This document shows positions 21,900-31,851 of a stretch of 64,000 nucleotides of DNA, one piece after another. How positions within the stretch are numbered: the stretch's first letter is position 1; the number at the start of each line of letters is the position of its first letter. The stretch comes from Gracilaria gracilis (taxonomy: Eukaryota; Rhodophyta; Florideophyceae; Gracilariales; Gracilariaceae), in contig JARGSG010000236.1 in the NCBI GenBank assembly GCA_030374805.1, positions 62,001-126,000 of the forward strand. The letters run 5' to 3'. The translations under genes and the position numbers were made by a program. A model generated the notes under the pieces. The model had not been told where the DNA came from. It saw only the letters and a program-made list of their open reading frames with translations, and did not search any database.

Positions 21900-22579
21900 G
21901 TGGAGCTGCCAAGGGCGAGTGATGCTCTGTCTGAAACAGACGACTCTCCGGTAGAGGTAGTGGGCGCTGCTCAGTATCTTGTCTAATAGGGGGGGGTACG
22001 AAATCACTCTCAGTTGCGGATTTACTCGTCCTTTCGCAGGACCAATGAATGGTTATCTAAGCGCGGCCAAGTCAGAGCTCGGGAAGGTATGGAATAAGGG
22101 AGGGGTTGGTAATTGAGCCTTTGAGAAGGTTAAGCGCTAAGGGTTACCTTTTGAGGTTCTGGCAATGGACCAGGCACATCTCGAAGATATAGCCCAACTG
22201 CTGACGTGGCACCTCTACCCTTGCAACTGGACGGCTGCTCCTTCGATTGATCTGACCAGCGACCTGTCGCGTTTACCGCCGTTGGAAAGCAAATAAACGT
22301 TTCCTCTCTCGTTCACTGACTTTAAGAGAGTCTCAACTTTCCAATGGAGCCATTACGTCTGCCTCGCTAGCCCTCTTAACGCTATCCATACCAAGTAACA
22401 AAAACGCTTCCTGCACAACCGTGTGCAGCGAAAAACAGGATTTTCCGTATTTCAGAGTGAAGCTGACGAACCTTGGACAGATCACAGCGAAGGCGGAACG
22501 AAACTGACATGATTGAAGATTGCTCACCTGGGGGACAGCCCGTTTCCGTTCGAAGCTTACGTCCTGAGCTGACGAACAA
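21900..22579. other. Divergent intergenic region
   Basis: This separates the membrane-protein gene on the minus strand from the methyltransferase gene on the plus strand. No gene was seen. A run of seven G residues lies near 21990. Confidence 0.4.
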
Positions 22580-23557
22580 ATGCCCGACCCTCACGACAAG
22601 CAACTACTGCCGCGTTCTGGCCTTGAACGAAATTGCTCACCGAAACCGCCAATTCACTACGGAGAAGCCCGCGGAGCTCGGAAGCGAGCAAGAGCCGAGC
22701 AGACCAAAGCGCGACACAAAGCCAATGCAGATCGAGCGGCCGAGCTAGCCAAACCACCGAGTTCCGCCGCACAAGCCGCCGAAAGATGGGATGCTTTCTA
22801 CGAAACGAAACCTACGCTATTCAAGGACCGTCACATTCTGCGCGCTGCATTCCCAGAGCTGGTCGGTCCTCATGCGGCTGCGAATCCTGCCGCGCATGTA
22901 CCGCCTTTGTCTCCAATACCTGAAGAATCACGTGCAGATTGTACAATGAGTTCGCAGTGTGATCAAGTTGTAGTAGAAGTTGGTTGTGGTGGTGGGAACG
23001 CCGTATATCCTTTGCTGCGTGCGAATCCGCGATTATTTGCTTTTGCATTCGACTTTAGTGCTCTGGCCGTTGAGCTCACGAAGAGCAGCGTTGAGTATCG
23101 TGAAGATAGAATCATAGCCTTTCAGGCGGATGTCACGGTTCCTGGGAGCTACCTAGACTTGATCAGAAGCAAACACCCCGACGGAGTTCACTTCGTGACA
23201 GCGCTCTGGACATTGTCTGCTCTAAGCCCCTCTCAACAGAGCATCGCTGCCACCGGATTGGCAACGCTGCTCGCGGATGGTGGCCAGCTGTTTGTTCGAG
23301 ATTACGCGACTGGAGATATGAGGGAAAAGCGGTTTGCTGAGCGTGAACAACACGTACACGACGGTTCAGGTAAACTATACCTACGTGGCGACGGGACATA
23401 CGCCTACTTCTTCAGTCAAGAGGAGTTGAAAGAGCTTTTTGAGGCCGTGGGGTTGACCTGTGTCTCGTGCGAATATGAAGACCGGATTGTAAACAACCAT
23501 AAGACACAGTCAAAGATGCAAAGAAGATGGGTGCAAGCGAAGTTTAGGAAAGGATAA
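22580..23557 (+). CDS. METTL2/6/8 (Trm140/141)-type tRNA m3C methyltransferase
   Basis: This is a 325-residue, single-exon class I SAM-dependent methyltransferase. The family methylates cytidine-32 of certain tRNAs to 3-methylcytidine. Visible landmarks are the N-terminal WDAFYETKPTLFKDRHIL (residues 70-87), SAM motif I VVVEVGCGGGN (131-140), AFDFSALAVELTK after it, the D(V)TVPGSYL acidic motif, ALWTLSALSP, RDYATGDMREKRF and the C-terminal HKTQSKMQRRWVQAKF. All are characteristic of METTL2/6/8 proteins. The N-terminal 65 residues are basic and unstructured. The ATG at 22580 gives a normal family length. Which paralogue it represents cannot be decided by eye. The gene is convergent with the glycerate kinase, 193 bases away. 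Confidence 0.93.
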   Translation: MPDPHDKQLLPRSGLERNCSPKPPIHYGEARGARKRARAEQTKARHKANADRAAELAKPPSSAAQAAERWDAFYETKPTLFKDRHILRAAFPELVGPHAAANPAAHVPPLSPIPEESRADCTMSSQCDQVVVEVGCGGGNAVYPLLRANPRLFAFAFDFSALAVELTKSSVEYREDRIIAFQADVTVPGSYLDLIRSKHPDGVHFVTALWTLSALSPSQQSIAATGLATLLADGGQLFVRDYATGDMREKRFAEREQHVHDGSGKLYLRGDGTYAYFFSQEELKELFEAVGLTCVSCEYEDRIVNNHKTQSKMQRRWVQAKFRKG

Positions 23558-23750
23558 CTAACGATTAGAGTGCTCACAGTACTGGTTTCACTGGGAGCTG
23601 CCGTTTAGCTGACAAGGTGGAATGAATTCACGGTAGAGCACCACTATCTGTGGGATACAACTACGTGTATGATACTGGATTATCAAATATATGGAAAACT
23701 GTTACACCATTTAGTTTGTCATGTTATCCTAGCAGCAAGGAGAGTACGAC

Positions 23751-24980
23751 TTAGCAATCCTTCTTGCGTTGCACAGGTCTCCGCATCTCATCGATTTGTA
23801 TATGTAGCTCATGCCGCGGGAATAGCGGCACCTCTCTGTCGTACAGATTGGGAGAGTACTGTTTGTATGCCGGCATGAATCGCCCGACAAAGTCGGTTAC
23901 TTGCTCATCAGTCAAGCCTGGACGGCCTGCAGCCCGCGTACCGCGTTCTGCTTGGAGGCGCCAGTCGAACACCCAGTCCATATTGCCGATCTCAATAATG
24001 AACATTCCGTCGAAGCGCTTGTACATCTTGACAAACTCATGAAGAGCATCATTGACAACAGCGAGCTCCGGATCCACGAGTTGGTCCTCCGGAACAGGTT
24101 CAAAGCCCAGACACCAACCCTCAAACAAGACCACATCTGTTGTATCGGAAATATGCTTCCAGTTGCCTTTTGGGGCACGGTCACCGCGCCCGGCGAAGGC
24201 CGTTTTGTCGTACCTCGGGATACTGACTTCCTGGCCTCGGCGGAGAGCATCCAGGGTGTCATTGAGAAGGCCAAGGTCGTGAGTTCCAGGCATTCCACGA
24301 TACTGCATCAGCCTGTTGCCTGGGTTCTTGGCTGCGACCGCTCGCTGTTCGGCGTTAGTCAAGTAGAAGTCGTCCAGACTGGCAATCTGGACGCTTCTAC
24401 CTGCTGTGCGCAGTAGCTTTTCCATGAAGGTGGTCATGGTGGTTTTGCCACCACCCTGAGGGCAGCAAAACCCGAGAATGAAGGGACGAGGTCGAGAACT
24501 GGAGCTGGCGAGAAACTCGTGGTGGCGATCAAGTTCACGCAGGATCCAAAAATATATAGGGAGGTAGTATTGATACACTCGAACGTCATTAGCTTGGCCT
24601 CCGAGAGCCTCCTCCAGGATTGCACCCGTATACAGCCAGTCGTCCAGACAAGTCTCGCGCGCATCCGTCGAGCAACCCTCTTCAGCAGAAAGGTCGGAGA
24701 TAATAAGGTCCGCAGCTTTGAAAACAGGTCCGTTTACGATTAGATCGGCAAGGCGGCTTCTGCGAATATCTGTTTTTGATTCCGGGGAAAATGACTGGAT
24801 AGACTTGTCCAGCGCCATGGAAGGGCCATTTTGAGCTAACGGCAGGGCACGGACGTGCAACGGTGTGACGAAGGACGTGGGGCGCATGGATGAATTGGGA
24901 GTGAAGATACCCCTCGACGGGCGAAATTGTGCCGACGCGCCGTTCGAGACGATGTTGGGAAGAGAGACGAAGGCGTTCAT
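23751..24980 (-). CDS. GLYK: D-glycerate 3-kinase, plastid-type
   Basis: This is a 409-residue single-exon protein. It phosphorylates D-glycerate to 3-phosphoglycerate, the last step of the photorespiratory C2 cycle in the chloroplast. The P-loop GFCCPQGGGKT lies at residues 170-180, and LDDFYLTNAEQ, GNRLMQYRGMPGTHDLGLL, SIPRYDKTAFAGRGDR and VVLFEGWCLGF follow as in plant GLYK. The first 60 residues are rich in Ser, Asn and Arg and nearly free of acidic residues (MNAFVSLPNIVSNGASAQFR), as expected for a plastid transit peptide. It is the best evidence here that the organism is photosynthetic. The gene diverges from DUS3 with about 1.5 kb between them. Confidence 0.95.
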   Translation of the reverse strand: MNAFVSLPNIVSNGASAQFRPSRGIFTPNSSMRPTSFVTPLHVRALPLAQNGPSMALDKSIQSFSPESKTDIRRSRLADLIVNGPVFKAADLIISDLSAEEGCSTDARETCLDDWLYTGAILEEALGGQANDVRVYQYYLPIYFWILRELDRHHEFLASSSSRPRPFILGFCCPQGGGKTTMTTFMEKLLRTAGRSVQIASLDDFYLTNAEQRAVAAKNPGNRLMQYRGMPGTHDLGLLNDTLDALRRGQEVSIPRYDKTAFAGRGDRAPKGNWKHISDTTDVVLFEGWCLGFEPVPEDQLVDPELAVVNDALHEFVKMYKRFDGMFIIEIGNMDWVFDWRLQAERGTRAAGRPGLTDEQVTDFVGRFMPAYKQYSPNLYDREVPLFPRHELHIQIDEMRRPVQRKKDC

Positions 24981-26522
24981 TGTTAGAGAGTTGGGATCTT
25001 AAATGAAGTTGCGGGGTATGATTGGAGAGACGGGAAAGCTGGGCGCGACGTGTGCGAAAGGAAGGTGCGCCGATACAACGTTGTAGGGAAGGAAAAACGG
25101 AGAACGACAGCGATAAGCTGTTGCGGATGACAAAGCGCGTCGGGACGAAGGGGAACGGCGTCGATGGACTGAAGAGAGACGGACGGGGGACTTGTGTCAA
25201 TGCTGATGTTATGAAGCGGCACAAAGAGGAGCGGACGGAATGGATGACGTGACGTAAGCCGAAAATATCGTGACTGACAGATGTATTTTCGCGAATTTGG
25301 TGGGTGGAAACACGGCGCGAAGCGACGGTCAACTTTCTGATTTGACGGTCCGGTCTGAACAGGACCGTCCGTGATGGACGGCCGTGCCGCCTCCATGGCC
25401 GCCACATTTGTTTCATGATCCGCCGCCCCCGACGGCGTGTGTGTGTGGCGGTGGGCGGTGGCACCTGCGCTTTGTCTCATTGGCGCCATCTGATGCTGAG
25501 ATTCACATCACCGCGCGTCCTACCTTCGTACGGGGATCGAACATTCTGTAATTCTCACGAGGACTCTGCTTTGTGGAAAGCCGCCACAATCTGTGCCGTC
25601 GTCCGCAACGTGCGGTAAACCTCAGGTTGCAAAGTCGGGTCCGTAAAATTACGGTGGGCCTCGTATGCTTCGACGACATGCTCCACTTGTCGCAACCATT
25701 GCCACAGCTCCGCCGCTGCTGCACATTGACGACCGAACCGTCACGCGCGCTGCTGCCTTTCGGCGCGCACTCTGGCCCTTGACCGTCAGTGACTGATCTC
25801 GCCAAATGCAAACATGTTCCGGATGGATATGGATATGCCAGGGGCCCAATACATATGCCAGCACTCACAAGGTGTGTTTTCTGCCTGAAAGCTCTGTACA
25901 CATGGTGAAGTTGATGGTAGGTTCGTTGCCACAGAGAAAGAGAGCAGACATGAACTGTACCTTTCATGTCAAAGAGACATGAAGTAGGAACGACGCAAAA
26001 CGGCAATCAGGTCTGCCAGTTGCGTGCGCGAATTCTGTTGACATTGGAGAGAAGACATCGGGGGCACGAGACTTAAAAACTAGGACCCGAGTCATAGACG
26101 AGGTATCAACTCGAGAGCAGAAGTCCTGAGTTGGTGCCAAGACAGTGTGCTCGCTTTGGATGGAAGAACGAATTAGATGCTTCACAGAAAAGCAGACCAC
26201 TTGACAGCGAATGTACGTAGATAGATACGAAGGTAGCTCTACCAGGGGTCGATGGTTCTCATTTAGGAACTTTAATTCTCTTGCCCACACGTTCTTCGAG
26301 GTGGTGGTCGGAGTTGTGAACAGCGCCAGCTCCAGCAGCACGTTTCGGTGTTCGTCTTTGCAGAATCTGCAATGCAGATCAGATGTTTAAATTCAAAATT
26401 GCGTTGATCCCTTTTTCTCAAATCAAGAGGCACTCGGCGTCGTCGAGGCTGGCGGAACTCACCCATGTAGCCGAAGGGCACTCTCGGAGTTATCTGTGAT
26501 CCCGCGCAATCTCTCGCCCGCA
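24981..26522. other. GLYK-DUS3 divergent intergenic region
   Basis: No gene was seen in 1.5 kb. Long frames on the minus strand (25.0-25.5 kb and 25.5-26.0 kb) are Arg, Ser and Pro-rich and have no ATG-led conserved protein. A short GT run lies near 25437-25446. Promoters of both flanking genes must lie here. Confidence 0.4.
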
Positions 26523-28214
26523 ATGGGCTCAGCGTTCTCCAGAGCGGATCAACCAGCTCCCACGCACCATGCTCCGCCATCACTACCCCTCCCACTACCC
26601 GCCTCGCGAAAGCGCAACGTAAGTCCGCAGCAGGAGCTCAATTCTAACAAGCGCCCTCGATCTTCCGAACCGTCGACACACATCCACACGCGCCGCCCTC
26701 CAGCTCCTGCACCCAAATCAGCCCGCAATGCCAACGCAGTCGAGGATCGCGAGGAAGACATTCGCTCCCACTTGACCGTAGATGCTCCTGTCAAGCCGCA
26801 ATATTTGCTACGAACGCGAAAGAACGAAAATGGCGCTCTTGTGTTGGATACCCGTGGTGTTGCTCTGTATTCTCCCGCTTTCTTCGATGAGCTTGGTGAG
26901 ACTGCCCGCGTTGAACCCGAGCAGGGGAAATTATCCGCTCGACTTGAGATGAGCGACGATCAGAAGAACTTTCTTGGTTTCGAGTTGCGAAAGGAGCTAC
27001 GAAAGCGTCGCGTTGAATTACCACTCAGTAAGAAGGTGCTGCCGTTATGGGACGAGCAGAGTTTTGAAAGTGGTGTCCTTGAGGGCGTCGCTGGCTTGAC
27101 GCGCACAAAGAAGATTGACATGCGCCAAAAGCTATACCTTGCCCCGCTGACTACTGTTGGAAATCTTCCATACCGTCGCGTGTGTAAGAGGCTTGGCGCA
27201 GACGTCACTTGCGGAGAAATGGCGCTTGCGAGCAACTTGTTAAAGGGTCAAAGTAGCGAGTGGGCATTACTGAGGCGCCACAAGAGTGAGGATCTGTTTG
27301 GAGTGCAGATTGCTGGATCCAACGTCGAAACCGTCACTCGCGCTGCTGAGCTTATTGCAGACAATTGCGAGATCGATTTTGTTGAACTCAATGCGGGATG
27401 CCCGATTGACATCGTCTTCAACAGAGGTGGGGGATGCAGTTTAATGCAGCGACGGAACAAATTTAAGCGAATGGTTTGGAGTATCTCTCGCGTTGTGGAC
27501 ATTCCAGTCGGCGTAAAGGTGCGCATGGGTGTTTCCCTACGCTCCAGAAACGCGCATAATTTGATCCCGGATCTAGCGGCTGTTGGGGCGAGTTGGATTA
27601 CTGTTCATGGACGCACAAGAAAACAACGGTACTCTAAGCTTGCCGATTGGCAGTATATAAAAGATGAATGTGCCCCGGCTGCTCGTCGTTCTGGCATCTC
27701 GCTTCTGGGAAACGGGGATGTTTATAACTGGCGAGATGTGGTTCCGTACTATGAGGGGGGCGCACATGAAGGATGCGGTGTGGAGAGTGTTATGATTGCC
27801 CGTGGGGCCTTAATTAAGCCATGGTTATTCACGGAGATCAAGGAAAGACGTGACTGGGATATACGCAGCTCCGAAAGGCTAGAACTGTATCGTGAGTTTG
27901 TGCGGTATGGCTTGGACCATTGGGGTGCGGACGAACGCGGGGTAGAGAAGACTCGGCGATTCCTGTTGGAGTGGTTGTCCTTTTTATATCGATACATCCC
28001 AATAGGTATCGTTGAGGGTGGTTCAGACACAGTATTGACAATGTCTCATAGAGCGCCGTTTTTCCGTGGTCGAGATGAGCTCGAAACTCTACTGGGTTCT
28101 CATCAGAGCCATGACTGGGTACGAATAACAGAGCTGTTGCTGGGAAAGACTCCGGAAGGATTCAAGTTTGTACCCCGACACAAGAGTAATGCATGGGAAG
28201 CTTCAGGGACATGA
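26523..28214 (+). CDS. DUS3: tRNA-dihydrouridine(47) synthase
   Basis: This is a 563-residue, single-exon flavoenzyme that reduces uridine-47 of tRNA to dihydrouridine using FMN and NAD(P)H. The TIM-barrel begins at KLYLAPLTTVGNLPYRRVCK (about residue 203). Then come CGEMALASNLLKG, VQIAGSN, the catalytic cysteine in ELNAGCPIDIVFNRGGG, PVGVKVRMG, WITVHGRTRKQRYSK and GNGDVYNWRD, all typical of Dus3. The first 100 residues are disordered and rich in Pro and basic residues. The CCCH zinc fingers that precede the barrel in yeast and human DUS3 are not visible. I chose the first ATG (26523). The frame is open upstream but has no earlier ATG. Confidence 0.95.
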   Translation: MGSAFSRADQPAPTHHAPPSLPLPLPASRKRNVSPQQELNSNKRPRSSEPSTHIHTRRPPAPAPKSARNANAVEDREEDIRSHLTVDAPVKPQYLLRTRKNENGALVLDTRGVALYSPAFFDELGETARVEPEQGKLSARLEMSDDQKNFLGFELRKELRKRRVELPLSKKVLPLWDEQSFESGVLEGVAGLTRTKKIDMRQKLYLAPLTTVGNLPYRRVCKRLGADVTCGEMALASNLLKGQSSEWALLRRHKSEDLFGVQIAGSNVETVTRAAELIADNCEIDFVELNAGCPIDIVFNRGGGCSLMQRRNKFKRMVWSISRVVDIPVGVKVRMGVSLRSRNAHNLIPDLAAVGASWITVHGRTRKQRYSKLADWQYIKDECAPAARRSGISLLGNGDVYNWRDVVPYYEGGAHEGCGVESVMIARGALIKPWLFTEIKERRDWDIRSSERLELYREFVRYGLDHWGADERGVEKTRRFLLEWLSFLYRYIPIGIVEGGSDTVLTMSHRAPFFRGRDELETLLGSHQSHDWVRITELLLGKTPEGFKFVPRHKSNAWEASGT

Positions 28215-28916
28215 GGAAAGACAAGCTCAACGTATCTTAATCTATTCAAGTCTAAATCGCTTCTACTTGTACAGGGTAATTGGAAAGTGGTAAGTTTGTA
28301 CGGTATGAAATCGTCTTCGCCAGTGCAATGAAAGGAGACATCCCCGTCTAGGAGCAGATGATTTCGCCTTTGGTTGTTCAGTATGTGAGCGATTGCCGTC
28401 TGAAGCACAAGCCAACATAACAAATGAGCTTATGACATCTCTTTTGTAAATCTCTTTGACCAACGAGCACGTCTAGTTTACCGCGCTATTGATGCTCTCG
28501 ACGAAGTAACCGCAGCAGCATCAGTCAAGTGCTGGCGGTAAACCTGTCCTCCATTTGCAAAATAATGAGCAGAGTCCGCATTCTTCTCTCTAAATTGAGC
28601 GTTCATCTTGGACAGAATCACGCCGATATGTGCCTCATAGAAGAGTTGTGTTCGATACATCCGATATCCTGGAGAATGAATGAGCTCTGATAAAGTAGCA
28701 CCCACACCAGACAAAATGGGAGGACTCTTTATCCACTTCTCGACAGCAATTTGTGGAAGCGACCACGTTGAGAGGCGTAAAAAGTGTTCGATGCACCTGA
28801 AGTTACCCAATTCGACCCATCCTATACAAGTGATTCCTGATGTTCTTAATGTTCTCGAGCTGTGAAGGTTCGGAAGCACGACGTTACACGATACACAAGC
28901 AAACGTACCCTGTACC
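28215..28916. other. Convergent intergenic region
   Basis: This lies between the stops of DUS3 and the unknown minus-strand gene. A minus-strand frame at 28478-28879 lacks an ATG at its start and has no recognisable motif. No gene assigned. Confidence 0.4.
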
Positions 28917-30311
28917 TCATGCTATCCATTTACCTAGATCATCGGATTCCCGCATCGACGCCATGGACGCCTTCCAAACAGTGGACACATCGCCCTCCGT
29001 GCTTACCAGTACGGGTTCACTTCGGCCAGTTTGCCACCACACCCCATCACAATCTGTGACAAGCCTTCCCGTCAGCCATGGCCCTACCTCCATCATCTCC
29101 GTGTTCTCGACGAATCCATTAATTTTGCTGAGAGTGTAACTATTATATCCGTCGATAATGTCAGCCAACTTGACGTCCCTCATGGCCAGCGCCATCACTT
29201 CACTCTTCCGCAATGTGGACCCATTAAATTCCATCGAATATTGTTCTAACAATTCCTCCAAGGTTACCTTCTTCCCTTGCTTAAACAATTTCCTTGCAAC
29301 CCGCCGCAGCTCACCCGAAGTCCACCTTTGCAGATACGGCTCTATAGAACCAGTTACAACTTTTATCAAACCGGTGGCGATTGCGGTCGCCAAAGGTTCG
29401 TCTGGCAAATTGTTGTACTTGCATTCCTTAACGTATACATAATGCACACACAGTCCAGAATCAGGTTCGTTCTCATCCCAGCACTCACACCACTCGAACA
29501 TTGGACAACGCTTATCTGGACAACTTCCATCCATTTTGAGCCACATGGCCCCGTTCCGTACGGCCTTGTCGTGACAGTCCCTGCACAACTCGTCGTCGGC
29601 CTCATAACATGAAAGTTCTGTGGTTTTCCCAGGGATTAGTGTTAGAACGCGGGCTCCTGGCCTCTCTCGGTCGTATATTTGTTTCTTGAAATGTGCATGT
29701 GACGGGAGAGGCATGAATCTAAGTGCAGCAGCGCATGGAGAAATTTCGATGTCATGGCTTTTCCGACAAACGTGACAATAAGGTTGTGGATCATACAGGC
29801 CTCCAATGAGGTAAACTTCGCCGGCTTCAAGCGTGAGTTGACGAGAAGTTCGTTCCGAAAGATGAACAACGGTGACATTCCTTGCGTCTTGTACTTGACC
29901 AACTTTATAACCGTTCACGCGGCGATCGTATTCTGAGCAATACGGAAAGAAAGCGTCGGCTTCAACTATGATTGGGTTGGAAGAGATACAAGATGAAGCG
30001 CGCAGCAGATTTGCGCACTCGTAATGCCCTTGCAGAACGATGCCTTCGGACAGGAATAACGTGGTCCAATTCTTAGCGGTCTTCCTCATTCTGAAGCGCA
30101 TCTCAGTTCTCTCAGCCCATTCAGAACAGCCAGAACCGTGGATTTCGGACAAACGTTTCACGTCGACCTTGCGTATATTTCCCTCCCTCGCATCTCTGGC
30201 ACGAACTTTTCCACGCTTTATGCGGAAGTCTTCCATGGTCCCGAGATATAGATATTCAGTCGAGTCTAGGGAACTGTCAGAGTTTTCAGAGTTGTCAAAG
30301 CCGGCTGACAT
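28917..30311 (-). CDS. Unknown cysteine-rich protein
   Basis: From the first convincing ATG (30311, MSAGFDNSENSDSSLDSTEY) this is 464 residues. The N-terminus is acidic and Ser-rich, followed by a basic segment (RIKRGKVRARDAREGNIRK). The middle carries three cysteine groups: CHVCRKSHDIEISPC, CYEADDELCRDC and CPDKRCPMFEWCECW. Their CxxC-like spacing suggests zinc binding, in a non-standard arrangement. The C-terminal third is helical (YLQRWTSGELRRVARKLFKQ). There is no membrane helix, so it is likely intracellular. The open frame continues upstream without an ATG, and an upstream coding exon cannot be excluded. Function unknown. Confidence 0.6.
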   Translation of the reverse strand: MSAGFDNSENSDSSLDSTEYLYLGTMEDFRIKRGKVRARDAREGNIRKVDVKRLSEIHGSGCSEWAERTEMRFRMRKTAKNWTTLFLSEGIVLQGHYECANLLRASSCISSNPIIVEADAFFPYCSEYDRRVNGYKVGQVQDARNVTVVHLSERTSRQLTLEAGEVYLIGGLYDPQPYCHVCRKSHDIEISPCAAALRFMPLPSHAHFKKQIYDRERPGARVLTLIPGKTTELSCYEADDELCRDCHDKAVRNGAMWLKMDGSCPDKRCPMFEWCECWDENEPDSGLCVHYVYVKECKYNNLPDEPLATAIATGLIKVVTGSIEPYLQRWTSGELRRVARKLFKQGKKVTLEELLEQYSMEFNGSTLRKSEVMALAMRDVKLADIIDGYNSYTLSKINGFVENTEMMEVGPWLTGRLVTDCDGVWWQTGRSEPVLVSTEGDVSTVWKASMASMRESDDLGKWIA

Positions 30312-31052
30312 CGCTTCAGAAATGTGGTCTTTCTGGATCTTTGCGCAAACGTGTATCGCAGCAAATGTTGGTGAGCGGGATGAACTCACGCTGCGAGTAG
30401 AAGAGAACGCGTTTGTGTACCTGGCAGGGAATCTTATCGCCGGAAACCATACAAAGAAGCCTCTTGGCCATGCAAGAGCTCTTTGGACAAACAAAGAGAC
30501 GGAAGATGAAACTTGCAGGAATCAAAGTGCGCGGTGAGGAGGGCCAAGGAGTGAAGGGGAACTGGGGAACGGTCTCTCGATAAAAGTTATCTCGCCCACT
30601 GGCGAGGGGTCACGAAACGTGCTCTCCCGAAGCAGAAAGATATGTGGCGAGGCCGCTTTGTCTATCTATTGGTGGGGGTGGAGATGAAATGCGCACGGTT
30701 TGAGCGCACCGCCGAGGCGAAGAGCGCTGTGCGCTGACTGCGCCGCTGAGAAAGTGGCATGAGTGCGGCCGCGAAATTGCGAAGATGAAACGCTCCCGAG
30801 GAGAGTCTCCTCGTCCCTTGCCACGTGGATTGTACTTTGGTTACAATCTGGTCATTCAAGGCACGAACGAAAATTTCTTCCGTAACCTTACCTTCGTCGT
30901 CGTTCACCCTTGTATCTATCTTCCGAGTATGTACAACCGGATGTTGTAAGGTACAACCACTGCGCCAACCTTAACCAATCAATCATCAGCACTTTCGGAA
31001 CTACGCGCTATCTATAACAGCATCCACAAACCGATTCCGAAACAGTTGAGCA
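30312..31052. other. Divergent promoter region
   Basis: This separates the Cys-rich gene on the minus strand from LSM5 on the plus strand. The longest frame (30662-30907, minus strand) has no recognisable content. No other gene was seen. Confidence 0.4.
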
Positions 31053-31428
31053 ATGTCGGCAAAGGAATCCAACCCAATCCCACAGATCCTTCCATTGGAA
31101 CTAGTAGACAAATGCATCGGCAGTCGAATCTGGATTATCATGCGCGGTGAGAAGGAATTAGTGGGCACTTTACGAGGTTTTGACGAATTCGTCAACATCG
31201 TAAGTAGTATCATAAACACTTGTGCATCGCCACCCAGTTCGTTAACTTTAGATCTAACGAACGGAGTATCTTTCTAATCCATGCCAGGTTCTTGAAGATG
31301 TTACTGAATACGAATATTCAGAAGAGGGCACTACAAAGAAGCAGCTGGACAAAATTTTATTGAATGGCAGTAATGTCTGTTTGCTCGTTCCCGGCTCGGA
31401 GGGCCCTGACAAATCACCGCCGTACTGA
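31053..31428 (+). CDS. LSM5: U6 snRNA-associated Sm-like protein LSm5
   Basis: Two exons (31053-31199 and 31288-31428) encode 95 residues. The 88-base intron starts GTAAGTAG and ends CTAATCCATGCCAG with a good branch motif. The protein matches animal and plant LSm5 almost throughout: [18 protein letters not shown] (Sm1), [13 protein letters not shown] then [10 protein letters not shown] after the splice, and [14 protein letters not shown] (Sm2). LSm5 is a ring subunit of the LSm2-8 complex, which stabilises U6 snRNA in the nucleus, and of LSm1-7, which promotes decapping in the cytosol. Splicing falls exactly between codons in a conserved segment, so the model is secure. The gene is convergent with the transporter gene. 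Confidence 0.95.
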
Positions 31429-31851
31429 TCTTTCTTGTGGCATCTTTCAACGTACGGCTTCAGCTTCTTTTCTTGGCAAACAAAGCGTTCAAAATCGCTC
31501 ACGGCCATGTATTCGTGAACCGTCGTCGTAGCTATCATTTCCCAACAGCAATAATGGGGGGAACAGTTACGATAGGAGAGGTCGAAGAGCAAATCAGTTC
31601 CCGACGGAGTAGCAACATCACTTTAGCTTGCAATCTCGAACGGAAGACTCGGTACCTCATAGTGAATCACATATTACCCGTGTGTCAATGATCCAGCCCG
31701 AAGCATTCTTGATCTAGTCGTGGTGGCTTCAGAATTCGCTTGCAATGCTGTTTCAAAAACTGGCCCCAGACCAGGTGGATATACACGTCAAGTTTAGTCA
31801 TGGAAATTAAGTCCCTGTCTTTGTCAAGTGCGTAACATTATGAACAAACGG
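31429..31851. other. Convergent 3' flanks of LSM5 and the transporter
   Basis: No gene seen. Frames here are short and carry no known motif. Confidence 0.4.

Noticed and set aside
24682-25489. Long Arg/Ser-rich minus-strand frames upstream of glycerate kinase
   Set aside because: They overlap the start of the glycerate kinase gene in other frames and show no conserved motif; better explained as GLYK promoter and leader DNA.
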